Shown here one piece after another: positions 35,745 through 47,754 of a DNA stretch of 64,000 nucleotides (position 1 is the stretch's first letter; each line of letters begins with the position of its first letter). A program made the position numbers and the translations under genes. The DNA lies in contig CP136062.1 of the NCBI GenBank assembly GCA_032622095.1, positions 33,976,918 to 34,040,917 on the forward strand. Direction: 5' to 3'. The notes beneath the pieces are model-generated. The model made no database searches, was not told the origin of the DNA, and saw nothing but the letters and a program-made list of their open reading frames with translations. The stretch is from Siphonodentalium dalli (lineage: Eukaryota; Mollusca; Scaphopoda; Gadilida; Siphonodentaliidae).

Positions 35745-36124
35745 TGGTAATAGTATCCCCCCACCCACAATGCATGACCAAATTATGTTGCTGGGTTTCA
35801 GAACATACAGAAATACATGTATGCTTTTTTGCATATTTTGGGTGATATGAAACACACTTGATCAGATGAACATACATGTACATGAACATGTTCTGTTACC
35901 GACAGGTATAGATAGCCTGATAGGGTTGTGGAAATGTAAAGTCAGACCAGTAAAAGCAAGGGATAGGTGAGATAACCAGGCCTGAAAATGTTTACAGTTT
36001 ATATTTTCCATTTGACCGAAAACTATGAGAAAATGTTGTTGTCACATATTTCAAATGATAACAAACAAGATCAAACAAAACATTTTGTCAGGTTAGAGGC
36101 AACTCTTAAGGTCTGGGTACACCA

Positions 36125-36490
36125 ACTTCTTTCATGCTTGGGATAACATTTGTTGGAAAGTTCAAACAAAAAATAGGATGAAATTGTTCTCATAGATTAA
36201 TATTCCAACCAGTAATTAGTGGGGAATTCGTTGTTTTTAGACAATCCGTAGCAAATTGTCCTACTTTAATATCGTCATACATGTAAGTTGGGACTGAAAT
36301 GGACATCAGTCGGAAATTCTCCAATGCTAGGGGGCTGTCAGATTGGAAATTTCAATAGTTGGAAAGCTTGAGATATGCGGAGTTCAGATAGTTTCTTGAA
36401 TTTGTCTAGTTCAAGGGAGGGAGTGCAAATGGAAATGTCAAGGTGGACACCCCCAAAAGAGACCCTCTAGCCACGTACCGGTACGTCCCT
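36125..36490. repeat. dispersed repeat, partial copy of 62487-62952
   Basis: Shared words CAACCAGTAATTAGTGG, GTTGGAAAGCTTGAG, AAGGTGGACACCCCC and CTAGCCACGT appear in the same order as at 62.5-62.95 kb. The right end reads ACGTCCCT. Confidence 0.7.
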
Positions 36491-36681
36491 TAATAACTTC
36501 TTAATATATTTTGGAAAATTATAATTTGCTAATTATTAATCGCCAAAACTATCACTGCACGTGTTATAATATTAGAGGGTGTCACCCCAACCTTTCAGAT
36601 ACATGTACTTGGGTTTCAGGTGATTTTGAAGTGGTACTCGGGGTTATATGCCCATTTTAACCAGTATTTAGGATTCAACAA

Positions 36682-37899
36682 GACAAGACTGATACATAAC
36701 TTTTATAGCATCAAATTAATTGTTCAAATTTTTATTATTTTGTAACCGAAATGACGTATTTTACTGTAATTTAATTCAGTCATATTACATGTATCTTAAT
36801 TGTGTTGAAATTCTTTATATTACGGTACTTCAGCAAGACTTAGTGTGAAAATTATCATATTAGTGTGTAAGGACCATTCTTAAATTCCATATTTTCTTAG
36901 CTGGTACGCAGCAAATTCATCCCTCCGTTAACTGGTATTCAGGATTCATGGGGGGGGGGGGGGGTGACAACCGCATATATAGGTCTTATTGTTTCTCCAA
37001 ATGACGAAATGATCATGTAAACAAGAAACTTATTCTTCTTGAAGTTATGTTCACATATGAAATATGTCATTTACTAATAAATGCAGTAACATCTGGTAAC
37101 TTTAGAAAAAAAATCCCTCCTGTGATAAAATTTAGTCTAGAAGGCCGAATTCATCACCTGGCTGAGGATGATATTATTAATAATAATTTGATATGAAAAT
37201 AGGTAGCAGGCCTTTAAATTAACCCAAATTCACGGCGTTTAACGATGTCCCCAAATTAAAGAGATGTCCCCAAATTAAAAAAAAAAAAACATTAAAATTT
37301 TTTTTTTTTTTTTTTTTTTTTATACAAATACACAATCTAAAATTGGATATATATCATATGTCAAATCTATTTAAAAGGGCAGGATTTATTAAAGTGATGA
37401 AATTTTTTCAGAAATGTAATAAAACTTCAATTAAACTAGTACAGGATGGAAATATATCTCATTCTATTGCGAGATATATGTCCTGTTAGAAGCCATGCAA
37501 GATATTGCATTTCACGGGTTTAGATTAAAAAAAATTCTCACGACGTGACGAACCATGGTCGGCACGCCGTGTCCGATATCCCCAAATTAGACCAATATAA
37601 AGGCCTGCTCCAATGCCATTTCCGAGAGAGGTTTCAGCCAAATGCAATTGTTACTGGGAACACATCAGGGATCGACAAAAGATGAGACTCTTGATAAACT
37701 AATTAGAATACGCATGTTTCCACTCCCTTTGGACAACACATCCATCAATGAAATTATAAATATATTTGACAAGGACTTCAACAAAAACAGACATATTAAG
37801 TTACATTAGTTACAGTGAAACATTAAAGGGTAATGAAGTCATTATGAACACTAAATTTGGGCATTTTAATTGTTATGATTTATCATTATGGGACTATCT
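36682..37899. repeat. 1.2-kb duplication, copy 1
   Basis: Near-identical to 38101-39314 by eye, differing mainly in homopolymer length (14 against 22 G; T run shorter in copy 2). Inside, 37208-37602 is bounded by AGCAGGCCTTTA-type inverted ends and may be a MITE. 37620-37980 has short coding-like pieces (FGHFNCYDLSLWDYL) with stops. Confidence 0.9.
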
Positions 37900-38100
37900 C
37901 ATATTATATCCAACAGAATGTATGCAACATATGGATAAATTTGTGCCATGGATGATTGCAAAATACACTCATACAGGTGCTCTTTGAAAAAAAGGAAACA
38001 ACAAGATAATTTTAATGAAAATGAGTTATTCTTAAAGCACATGAGTGTATATGGCACTCATTCATTGCTCAATTTATTCATTTGTTGGCTGTATAAATCA

Positions 38101-39314
38101 GACAAGACTGATACATAACTTTTATAGCATCAAATTAATTGTTCAAATTTTTATTATTTTGTAACCGAAATGACGTATTTTACTGTAATTTAATTCAGTC
38201 ATATTACATGTATCTTAATTGTGTTGAAATTCTTTATATTACGGTACTTCAGCAAGACTTAGTGTGAAAATTATCATATTAGTGTGTAAGGACCATTCTT
38301 AAATTCCATATTTTCTTAGCTGGTACGCAGCAAATTCATCCCTCCGTTAACTGGTATTCAGGATTCATGGGGGGGGGGGGGGGGGGGGGGGTGACAACCG
38401 CATATATAGGTCTTATTGTTTCTCCAAATGACGAAATGATCATGTAAACAAGAAACTTATTCTTCTTGAAGTTATGTTCACATATGAAATATGTCATTTA
38501 CTAATAAATGCAGTAACATCTGGTAACTTTAGAAAAAAAATCCCTCCTGTGATAAAATTTAGTCTAGAAGGCCGAATTCATCACCTGGCTGAGGATGATA
38601 TTATTAATAATAATTTGATATGAAAATAGGTAGCAGGCCTTTAAATTAACCCAAATTCACGGCGTTTAACGATGTCCCCAAATTAAAGAGATGTCCCCAA
38701 ATTAAAAAAAAAAAAAATTAAAATTTTTTTTTTTTTATACAAATACACAATCTAAAATTGGATATATATCATATGTCAAATCTATTTAAAAGGGCAGGAT
38801 TTATTAAAGTGATGAAATTTTTTCAGAAATGTAATAAAACTTCAATTAAACTAGTACAGGATGGAAATATATCTCATTCTATTGCGAGATATATGTCCTG
38901 TTAGAAGCCATGCAAGATATTGCATTTCACGGGTTTAGATTAAAAAAAATTCTCACGACGTGACGAACCATGGTCGGCACGCCGTGTCCGATATCCCCAA
39001 ATTAGACCAATATAAAGGCCTGCTCCAATGCCATTTCCGAGAGAGGTTTCAGCCAAATGCAATTGTTACTGGGAACACATCAGGGATCGACAAAAGATGA
39101 GACTCTTGATAAACTAATTAGAATACGCATGTTTCCACTCCCTTTGGACAACACATCCATCAATGAAATTATAAATATATTTGACAAGGACTTCAACAAA
39201 AACAGACATATTAAGTTACATTAGTTACAGTGAAACATTAAAGGGTAATGAAGTCATTATGAACACTAAATTTGGGCATTTTAATTGTTATGATTTATCA
39301 TTATGGGACTATCT
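38101..39314. repeat. 1.2-kb duplication, copy 2
   Basis: Direct-orientation copy ~1.42 kb downstream of copy 1, separated by ~200 bp. The downstream flank then diverges and leads to the solo Helitron. Confidence 0.9.
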
Positions 39315-39379
39315 ATCAACAAAATGTAGACAGACTTTGTCCATATACAAATAAGAAATATCGCATAAACAGTATGTTA

Positions 39380-40487
39380 TCTATACTATATATTTTGAGA
39401 CTTCGTATATGTGTGTGTGTGTACTTCATAGAATCCAAAACGCGTGTACAGATTGAGCTCAAACTTCCTATGTAAGTGTCAAATCCCACCGACACGACCG
39501 TGGTCGCGGTTTAGGGAAGCTCAGAGCACCCGTTCTCCAATCTCAAATCACCGCAAAGGCACGGCGTGGGTTAATCAAGTGATTATTTAATGAGCGTTTT
39601 TTTTTTTAAGCATCTCTATAAAGAGCATCTGTTTGCCATTCAACGTTATTTGCATCTGCAGAGAGATATACGGAACATACATTAAATTTTAAAAACATTT
39701 GTTTCTGACCAACCATGCGAGCACGGATGGCGCGCTTTGTTTTTACAGTATATACTTATATACCGAAATCATCCCAGATAATCACGAATATAGCATCAGA
39801 TTTCTCCCCAGATATGCCGTTATAAAGCTACTGGAATCTGCCAATCTACGGGAAATTCCAGGGAATGCCGATTGAGCTCAAACTTGCTACCCACGGGAAG
39901 TGTCATATATATGAGTGTGTCCTTTATAGACTCGAACCGATTGAGCTCAAACTTGTTAAATAAGAAAATAGCCCCCAAGCCGTAAATATCAACAACAACG
40001 ATATTACTAAATACACGTTTTCGGCAATGTGAGAGTTTTCGGGGAGCCGTGATGCCAACAACAACGACCCGAAGCCCTGAATGCCAACAACAGATTCAAT
40101 GCAATGTTATCTATTATGCAGAGAGATTTCACGACATTACGACGGGTACGGCAGACTCAAAATATTATGCACACAGATTTCCCGACGGGAAGCGTTTGTT
40201 TTAAATTCAATGCAATGTTATCGTAGAGAGATTTCACGAAACAAAGAATGCGTTGTCTGTCGTTCCTAGGAAGGGGGGATTTCTACGGGTAAATTTTTCC
40301 GCCAGAAACAAAAAAATTAATTAAAACAATTTACAATTTAATTAAAACAATTTAAAATTAAAAAAAATTAACAATTCAAAAACAAAATATATTAAATTTA
40401 AAAAACATTAAATTCATATTCAAAAATGTCATGTTTCTGAAACAAAGCCATGGAACGAATGCCGCCAGTGGCGGGCTAACCTGCTAG
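39380..40487 (+). mobile_element. solo non-autonomous Helitron
   Basis: TCTATACTATATATTTTGAG after an A (39379). The 3' end is hairpin GCCGCCAGTGGCGGGC, AACCTG, CTAG, then T (40488). This is exact A/T insertion without target duplication. Same subtype as array unit 5. Confidence 0.9.
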
Positions 40488-40830
40488 TTGTCATATATTT
40501 GACCATTGTTATGTAAACAAAAGCATAAAAAGTTACTTTTCTGGTGTTTGTTTATATTATGATGGTAAACATAAAGAGCGTTCTTTGTAGGTGAATTCCT
40601 GATATGGAACGAATAAAGAGCGTTTATGCCATTTGTGTGTGATTAGCCAGCAGCATTGTTCTGTCTTCTGTAACACAATCAGGCTCTTGCTTAGGTAAAA
40701 TATAGTAAATCTTTATGATAACATGCTGGTCATGGTATATATGAACGAAACTATGCGTTTTAATGTTTTTTCTGTTTACGGTGATTGGAACAAATATGAA
40801 TATTTTCGACAACTAAGGCCTCACGTGCCT
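40488..40830. other. spacer with AAAGAGCGTT words
   Basis: Two ATAAAGAGCGTT words just outside the Helitron resemble words inside the Helitron units. Otherwise unremarkable. Confidence 0.4.
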
Positions 40831-40834
40831 TTAA

Positions 40835-41354
40835 AGGTGGATTATCTCTTTGTAAACATGTATTATATAGTTACCGGGGTATAAAATATTAGATTTGAAT
40901 CGAAGACTCCTGTCCGGAAATGCTTCTATCGATTAATATTAATTTTATTTCGAATATTTTTTGGTCTAAAAAGGTGTGTTTGTTCAGCTAACGAACAATA
41001 GTGGTTACTGTTAACAGAGACCAGAAATTATATTGTGCAATTTTGTCACAAATAAACGTTAATTATACTCATTATCGCTTATATCTGTGGAACAAAACAA
41101 TACAAACAACCAATCTGTGACATTTGACATTCGTTGCGTAGCCGTAGGAACAGCCCAGTGCTCTATATCGCAATACGGTCTCATCCGAATGGTCGGTTCT
41201 AAAAATAGTAACATAAACGGGCCCGATTTAATATTCGAAATAAAATCAATATTAATTGATGGAAGCTTTTCCGGACATAGGTCTTCAGTTCATATCTATT
41301 ATTTTATACCCACGCAACTATTTAAAATTTGTTATTTAAAGAGATAATCCATCT
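40835..41354. mobile_element. TTAA-flanked element with long inverted repeats
   Basis: TTAA at 40831-40834 and 41355-41358. The ends AGGTGGATTATCTCTTT and AAAGAGATAATCCATCT continue into inverted repeats exceeding 100 bp (CCGGAAATGCTTCTATCG against the complement near 41260-41280). Kolobok-like by TTAA and AGG ends. Non-coding. Confidence 0.75.
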
Positions 41355-41358
41355 TTAA

Positions 41359-42079
41359 AACATCAGTTTTGCCTAGTTTAGTAGTTACTTGTTATTAGTT
41401 CAAAATAAAGGAAATACTGATTCTGTTGCTCAACACACGCAGTGTTTATGATCAACTTGATCTAAGTAATCGTGTAATGACTTTTAGATAAGATATACCT
41501 GTACAGTCAGTTTTGGCAACTGTAACTTAATATAATATATCTGTTTGTTGATGAGCCTATTTGAACTTTATGGATTTAAATTTTCATTAAATATTTTCAC
41601 CCTTTTTATGACCTGTTTGTGTGTGTATATACTATTACTATATTGCTTCATTTGACCACAACATATCAACTTTCTAACTTTCTTCAGGTTCACATTAAAT
41701 TAAATTTTAATTGGCAATACCCATGATCAGTATGTTGGTAGACTGCTTGGAGAAATTTCAAGCACCATACATCTATAAAATGGCTTTGTTGATGTCAAAT
41801 GATCCAATATTCCCAAGTGGTCAATAAATATCAGATTGTAACTTACAAAACTTGAAAATATAAGGGTAATATAACTTGCTGAATGCTTCAGAACCAACCA
41901 GATAGACCCTATTTTAGGCTTACGTTTAAAAAAAATTCTCCCCGGGGGAAACCCGGACCCCCTATAATCAGAACGGGGGTACCCCCCCTTCCGAACCAAC
42001 CCCCGCGGTTTCCCAAAATGTCCCCAAATTAGGCTAATCTAAAGGCCTGGTAGGCCCCTATATAGTACAAATTCATATA
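41359..42079. other. spacer; possible old MITE remnant at 41910-42050
   Basis: TCCCCAAATTAGGCTAATCT and AAAGGCCTGG resemble the right end of the possible MITE within the 1.2-kb duplication (CCCCAAATTAGACCAATAT). Otherwise unremarkable. Confidence 0.4.
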
Positions 42080-42130
42080 TGTGACCCGCCATATCAAATC
42101 CAGTCGTAAGTCGGGATTTTTTTACCCTGT

Positions 42131-42199
42131 GCCAATGCATTCTCTTATATATGCGAGTTGACCATAGGTCGCCTCGCATATATAAGAGAATGCATTGGC
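42131..42199. repeat. H1 hairpin, copy 4
   Basis: 69 bp; nearly perfect arms with GTTGACC-ATA-GGTCGCC centre. Confidence 0.9.
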
Positions 42200-42403
42200 C
42201 TAACAATTTTAATAATTTTTTCTTGTATTCTTTAACAATTTTATAATTTCACTCATACAGAGCCCCAGACAAACATGAGCAGACGACACTCTTCTATATG
42301 CTTCTATATATGTGTGGGGCTCCCTGCAGGGTAATTGATGTTTTTTATTTTATGTCCTAAAAATTGTCAGAAACATTTAAAAAAAATGATAAAAAAAATT
42401 TAA

Positions 42404-42472
42404 GCCAATGCATTCTCTTATATATGCAAGGCGACCTATGGTCGACTCGCATATATAAGATAATGCATTGGC
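42404..42472. repeat. H1 hairpin, copy 5
   Basis: 69 bp; two arm mismatches (GCAAG for GCGAG, GATAATG for GAGAATG). Confidence 0.9.
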
Positions 42473-42528
42473 ATGGCACAGGGTAAAAAAATCCCGACTT
42501 CCGACTGGATTTGATATGGCGGGTCACA

Positions 42529-44059
42529 TATTTGTAAACATGTTTGAATTTTAAGGATTATAGATACTCATATTATAGAGCAGGAAGTAGTAGCATGCCT
42601 TGAAAACTGTTGTCAGACCTGGTCAGACACAATATTATTTACTGCAAAACTCACTTCTTACAGACATGAACAGCAACATACGGTATTTCATTTTACCATG
42701 CTATGTTCAACTTCATAATAATTGCATACTTTTCACCTGAGCACATTTTTACCTCAGAGATAGGTATTTAAACATGGAATTGGAATCGGATACTGCCAAT
42801 TAGGGTACCTTACTCGTATTTAAATTCGCTCAGTTTTAAATTCGCGCACCATCAAGCCTGGATATAAGAGGTCGGACACGGTCATTGACCCAGCCAAATA
42901 CACCGATGACCGGCGCCGCCTTATTATCGTCCGTCAGTTTGTCCGGCGCCCATTATCTTCACAAAAAATATATAATTAAGGGGAAAACAACAAGTAGATG
43001 TATTATCCGCGGCAAAGACATTCAATTACCACTACTGTGCACTAAATATCAAATCCCCCCACCAATACAACGCGTTTTACCGAAAACATGTTAATGATCC
43101 GTTCCGTATACAGGACCTATAAATGTAATTTTAATGCAACCTCTAACCTAAATTGTCCGCAATTGATGATTGATCGCAAACTGCGAATTATCGCTGCCTT
43201 CACGTCCGCACTATTTACGACTTTCTATTTTTAGAACGTGAAAAACCCAGAAAAAATGGCTGCCACTGGGGGGAAACTCCAACCAAGAAATACACTTCGT
43301 CGTGTTTTTCTCGTTTGACGTAAGATACACGGAGATGTCACAAGTTAAATCAGCACAAGTGTAATATATTCCACAAGTTAAGGGTGTTAGTTGGAGATTT
43401 AGCGGAAGAAATTCCGAAAAAATTCATACCGGGTAGTTTTTAAATCGCCGCGTTTTGAAACATGTGCTCGTGTTTACTTGGGGGAACACGGCGGAGGATT
43501 TTTTCTGCGGACTATTTTGCGCTACTATATCGGACAACTTCCGATTAATCTGATCCGATCCGGCCAATTTGAAATTAGCAATGGGCAGTTCAGTGACTTA
43601 GCACAGTACATAATGTATGCAAAAGTCCCGATCACGTATAGTAATCCTAATTTTCCGATTTGATCGACATTAATAGTTTCAGTAACTTGAGTAAGTGATA
43701 TAATTAAGCGTCGTTTCGTAAATGACAGCCTTGTCTGACTTTGCACCCCTGTCACATTATGACATGATAATATGAGCTTCAGCTAAAAGTGATGTAAAAC
43801 ACCATAATTCATAACATGGTACATCAATGAATCTAATTTGTGCATTGGAATGGGCTAAAAAACAACTAATTGCTGCTATTTATTGATACCAGGTAAATGA
43901 CAGACACACTTTTCAAATGTCAGACGCCGAATCTTTGGTGCCTGTCACTTTGTCAGACACTCCAAAAAAAATTATATCCAGGCTTGCGCACCATGCTGCA
44001 CGAATTCAAAACTGACAAAACTATTTTAGAATTGTCGTATGCTTGATGACTGTCAGTTC
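42529..44059. other. no supported gene
   Basis: Contains TTACTCGTATTTAAATTCGC near 42810, found in reverse near 47535. A Kozak-like ATG near 43235 opens only 20 codons before a stop. An open frame at 43478-43663 has no recognised domain. Confidence 0.35.
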
Positions 44060-44063
44060 TTAA

Positions 44064-44187
44064 CCCTTGGAGTGCCAGGTCCGATTTTTGTATCAACCCA
44101 TATACCCTGTGCCAATGCATTCTCTTATATATGCGAGTCGACCATAGGTCGCCTCGCATATATAAGAGAATGCATTGGCTTAATATT

Positions 44188-44222
<35 letters not shown>

Positions 44223-44294
44223 TTTTTTAATATATTTTATTATATTCTTTAACAGACTTATTGTGTAGGTTTAGGGCCCCTGGCACTCAAAGGG
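44064..44294. mobile_element. piggyBac-like MITE carrying H1
   Basis: TTAA (44060-44063), CCCTTGGAGTGCCAGG at left; CCTGGCACTCAAAGGG, TTAA (44295-44298) at right. CCC-starting ends with TTAA are characteristic of piggyBac. 231 bp with H1 at 44111-44179 and a ~30-bp T run. Confidence 0.85.
44111..44179. repeat. H1 hairpin, copy 6
   Basis: 69 bp, essentially perfect arms with GTCGACC-ATA-GGTCGCC centre. Confidence 0.95.
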
Positions 44295-44441
44295 TTAAAG
44301 GTACATGTACTCAATCCAATTCGATGGTCCCCATTTAATCAAATTCCAACAACGATATTTTGCCGGTTTGTCAACTATCTGACACATAAAAAACCACGGT
44401 CAGAGAAATTCCTCTTGTCGACTGTTTACTGGGCCACTTAA

Positions 44442-45056
44442 AGGGGTACTGTACACAAAGATAGGCGATTTTTTTATTTACTCCCATTGAAATAACTTTC
44501 AAGTTAGATTGTGTTCGTGTTATATGAGTTTCGTATAAACCTAATTTAGCGAAGAAAATATTGATCTTGGAAACAAAAATATTACGATTTCAAACTACGC
44601 GCCATGTTTTTGACCTTCACCGGAAGTTCATTGCTCACAGCTTCGATTGATGCATTCAATTTCTTCCATCGAACAATCTCGCTCCCTATAAAATACTTGA
44701 CGCTTTATGACTCTTGTTTCTTTCTCATTTTTTCCGAATCGGTTATAACGGGCTTTCTTTTGCAGGTAACATGTTTTGTTTGCAACTCAATAATGTTCGC
44801 GAACGGCCGTCGATAAAAGACACGCAACATATGCGATTTCAAGAACGGTAACTCGTAATGGCATAATTCTCCATTTTATGACTCCAGCCATAAATGAATT
44901 TATATTAAATAATTCAATTTTACTTTTACGATAGCCTGTTAACCGGAACATTTTCAGAAGACATCGTCGACTCAAATTAGTTATTTTATAATATAATATT
45001 CATATTAGATCGCTATTGTCACCGGGAATTTATTGAAATTGGGGTACAGTACCCCT
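44442..45056. mobile_element. TTAA-flanked element, AGGGGTACTGTAC ends
   Basis: TTAA at 44438-44441 and 45057-45060. The inverted ends AGGGGTACTGTAC are exact. 615 bp, non-coding; a short frame at 44604-44816 is unrecognised. Kolobok-like. Confidence 0.8.
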
Positions 45057-45060
45057 TTAA

Positions 45061-45468
45061 AATTAAAATAACACATTTCAAACGTCGATATCTATGCACT
45101 CTTGAGCTTTGATGGGTGAGTTCCTCGCCTCGAATCAAATATTTTTTTACCCCGACTGCGAAGCCAAGGAAATAGTAATTTGCGAGAGTTAATTCGGATT
45201 GAGTACCTTTAAACGCTCCTCAATATACGTGTGTATTAGACCATGCATTACGACGGAAATTTACATCGAGTAGAACATAACTACATTATAATTTTGTTCC
45301 GAAGATGGGTGTATATATTCATGATTCAAATAATTTTTCTGGTATTTAAGTTTTTATGGAGATCAAATCATTGAGCTCGATTTTAAAGAAGTAAAACTAA
45401 AACCGGGTAGGCTGTTGACCTCAGATAAAATTGATTGCTTGTATTTTAAATTGTTGGGTTCACATCAA
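45061..45468. other. no recognisable feature
   Basis: Unique-looking AT-rich spacer between two DNA transposons. Confidence 0.4.
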
Positions 45469-45477
45469 TAAATCAGA

Positions 45478-47304
45478 TAGTCCAAGTCTTCTCGTACTAA
45501 AACCGGCTAAGATATTGGGATGGAGGTGCCGGTCTTTAGTCCATCCAGGCCCATGCATTCTTATGACACGACTTAAGCGTTTGTGACCCGCTCAAATAAA
45601 ACCACAATTATATGAAATAAAATATCACAATTGCGACAATAAACGGATATTTTCCGCAGAAGACATGCTATTTGATCTGAAACCCACATCAGTTGTGAAT
45701 TGAAAGCGGTAATTTAATGCGTAAAGAGACATTTACCGCAATGTTTACAAATTTTTAAAAGTATGCGAACTCAGTTGACCTCGCGAACTGTGTTCGGCAT
45801 TTTCCGTTGAAAATATTCCGTAGATTTTCGACTGACCACGCAAATTACGATGAATTCTCCATTGTAATCGTAATTATGTGTGTCAATAAATAAAAAATAA
45901 ATAGATTAATTAAACATTGAAGATATAAATGTAATACATTAAATAAATTACGGGGAATTACAACCCTCTCAAAGTTTAAAACAGTGTAAACACAACGACC
46001 ATTAGAATAAATAATATGGTGCTACATATCCCACATTTGGTGGACTTCAGCGAAATTAAGATATATACTAAGCGAACAGAGCAATATACTGCTCTTGTTA
46101 AGCAGCCCTGGGAATTAAGGAAAATTTGCCTAGGCAATATTTTTGCCTAGGTGAAAGAAATCAGCCAAGGCAAAAACAGATTTTACCTAGGCAATTTTGC
46201 AACAATATTGCCATCTCAAATCAATATGATTCAATAATAACCTGAAATGCTTAGTTATTTTGGAGAAAATTTCCAGGCCACTACTCGTCATTCCACAAAG
46301 CATCTCCAAAACTAGTGCCCTTATGGGTAGCTAGTTAATGGCCCAGTACCATGGAATCAATTTTAGGACAATATATGTAAATAGTGATTTAAGGAAGTCA
46401 TTTTGGCTAAAGAGGTTCTATTTCTGATAGACACAAATCAATTTTAGTAACCCAATGAACTTGTTTTACCTAGGCAATATAATTGCCTAGGCAAACTTAT
46501 TTTGCCTCTGCTTTTACCTAGGCATTGCCTATTGCCTAGGTCAATTCCCAGGGTTGGTTAAGCACACAAAAAATCAAACAAAATTTGTATAAATTTTTAA
46601 CCTTAAGTTTGAAAAGTCCCACTAAAACGGAAGAACTATATTTCGAAACTGTGTGATTCGGTTCTCCGATTAGTTTATCAACACAAAAGTCAAAATGCAC
46701 ATGGATGAAAATCACACGCATGGCAAGTCAGACACAAGAGTTCTAATTTGCTCCAATTTTGACAAGTTGCTTGCGAAAATTGTCAACAAAACTACCTTTC
46801 TGATCCTCCATTATGTCATTAAGTTTTTAGTGCGGGAATTGTTCTCAAAGCACATTGGAAACTGGACTTTGCGGCGATCGGGTTTCGCTATTTTGTTCGG
46901 AAAACCCCGCGCTATATATAGAAACGGAAACTAGAATACTCAGAACAAACACCGGACAATGCCGAAGTTCTTCGGAACCTGAGTTTGGCTTTCAGTTTAA
47001 TAAGTAAACAAACAGAAAAAACAGCGATGTTGGTGACAATCAACCGGAATATTCTATGCGTAATTTAACATGAAAGTTAAGATTATTATACACCATTATG
47101 ACCATAAGATGTCTCTCTTTCCGATGTATATAGCATCATGTATTGATTCATTAGGTAAATCGAGTAAAATACACCACAGATTCCCGCCACAGATCGTGGG
47201 CGTAACTCGTGTGATAGGATTGGTATGCAAGCGGGCTTGGACTAAAAACAGCAAATCGCCATCCCAATATCTTAGCTGGTTTTAGTACAAGAAGACTTGG
47301 ACTA
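45478..47304. mobile_element. Mutator-like (9-bp duplication) element
   Basis: Inverted ends TAGTCCAAGTCTTCT continue as GTACTAAAACC...GATATTGGGATGG for ~46 bp with a few mismatches. The exact 9-bp duplication TAAATCAGA is at 45469-45477 and 47305-47313. 1827 bp including the nested hAT-like insertion. No MURA-type transposase seen. Confidence 0.8.
46105..46556. mobile_element. nested hAT-like MITE rich in CCTAGG palindromes
   Basis: GTTAAGCA flanks both sides (46097-46104 and 46557-46564). Ends GCCCTGGGAATT and AATTCCCAGGGTTG. The interior has at least seven CCTAGG words, several in the longer palindrome TTGCCTAGGCAA. Confidence 0.8.
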
Positions 47305-47313
47305 TAAATCAGA

Positions 47314-47746
47314 CTGTTGTATGATCACGGCAACACTCGCTACATGCAGATTGTGGGTATGGACGCGTGCTTTCGTCGGGAATATGTGTAATTTTACAAG
47401 CATTGAAACGTCGAAGATTTTACAATTATTTATCACTTTATATAAATTGTATTGTTGGTATAAATTCAGGAGTTGTACTATTTTTCGCTCAGTTTTAAAT
47501 TCGCACACCGATGGGTGAAAAATAGTACTGCGCGAATTTAAATACGAGTAAGGTATACAGTTTCAATTTTCTTCAGAAAAATTATTCAAATTGATGTTAT
47601 TCAGCCAAAATGCACATAATAAGGGTGAGTATTTAAATTGTTTGAAAAATTGACAATTAGGCCTATCCCGGTATCCGATATTTCCCAAAAAAATGAGTAG
47701 GCCTATCCATATAATCCTTAAATTATTAATCATTTAAAATATTAAT
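47314..47746. other. spacer with a short foldback
   Basis: Near 47474-47528, GTACTATTTTTC and GAAAAATAGTAC face each other around TTTTAAATTCGCACACC. GCGAATTTAAATACGAGTAA follows, the inverse of the word at 42810. Confidence 0.45.
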
Positions 47747-47754
47747 GTCTAATC

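Larger units (their letters stand above)
42080..42528. mobile_element. complete mariner-type (TA) MITE carrying two H1 hairpins
   Basis: Ends TGTGACCCGCCATATCAAAT and its complement, flanked by TA on both sides. The inverted repeats run ~50 bp and continue into one H1 hairpin on each side (42131-42199 and 42404-42472), so each arm contains a full palindrome. 449 bp, no coding. Confidence 0.85.

Noticed and set aside
41087-41347. 86-codon plus-strand ORF
   Set aside because: It starts at GTG and lies within the inverted repeats of a TTAA element; no domain.
43230-43320. Kozak-like ATG with nearby GTAAG, possible first exon
   Set aside because: The frame hits TGA before the donor, leaving 20 codons.
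42810-47555. 4.7-kb element bounded by inverted TTACTCGTATTTAAATTCGC
   Set aside because: The two words have different flanks and no duplication; several independent elements lie between them, so two separate short repeats are more likely.
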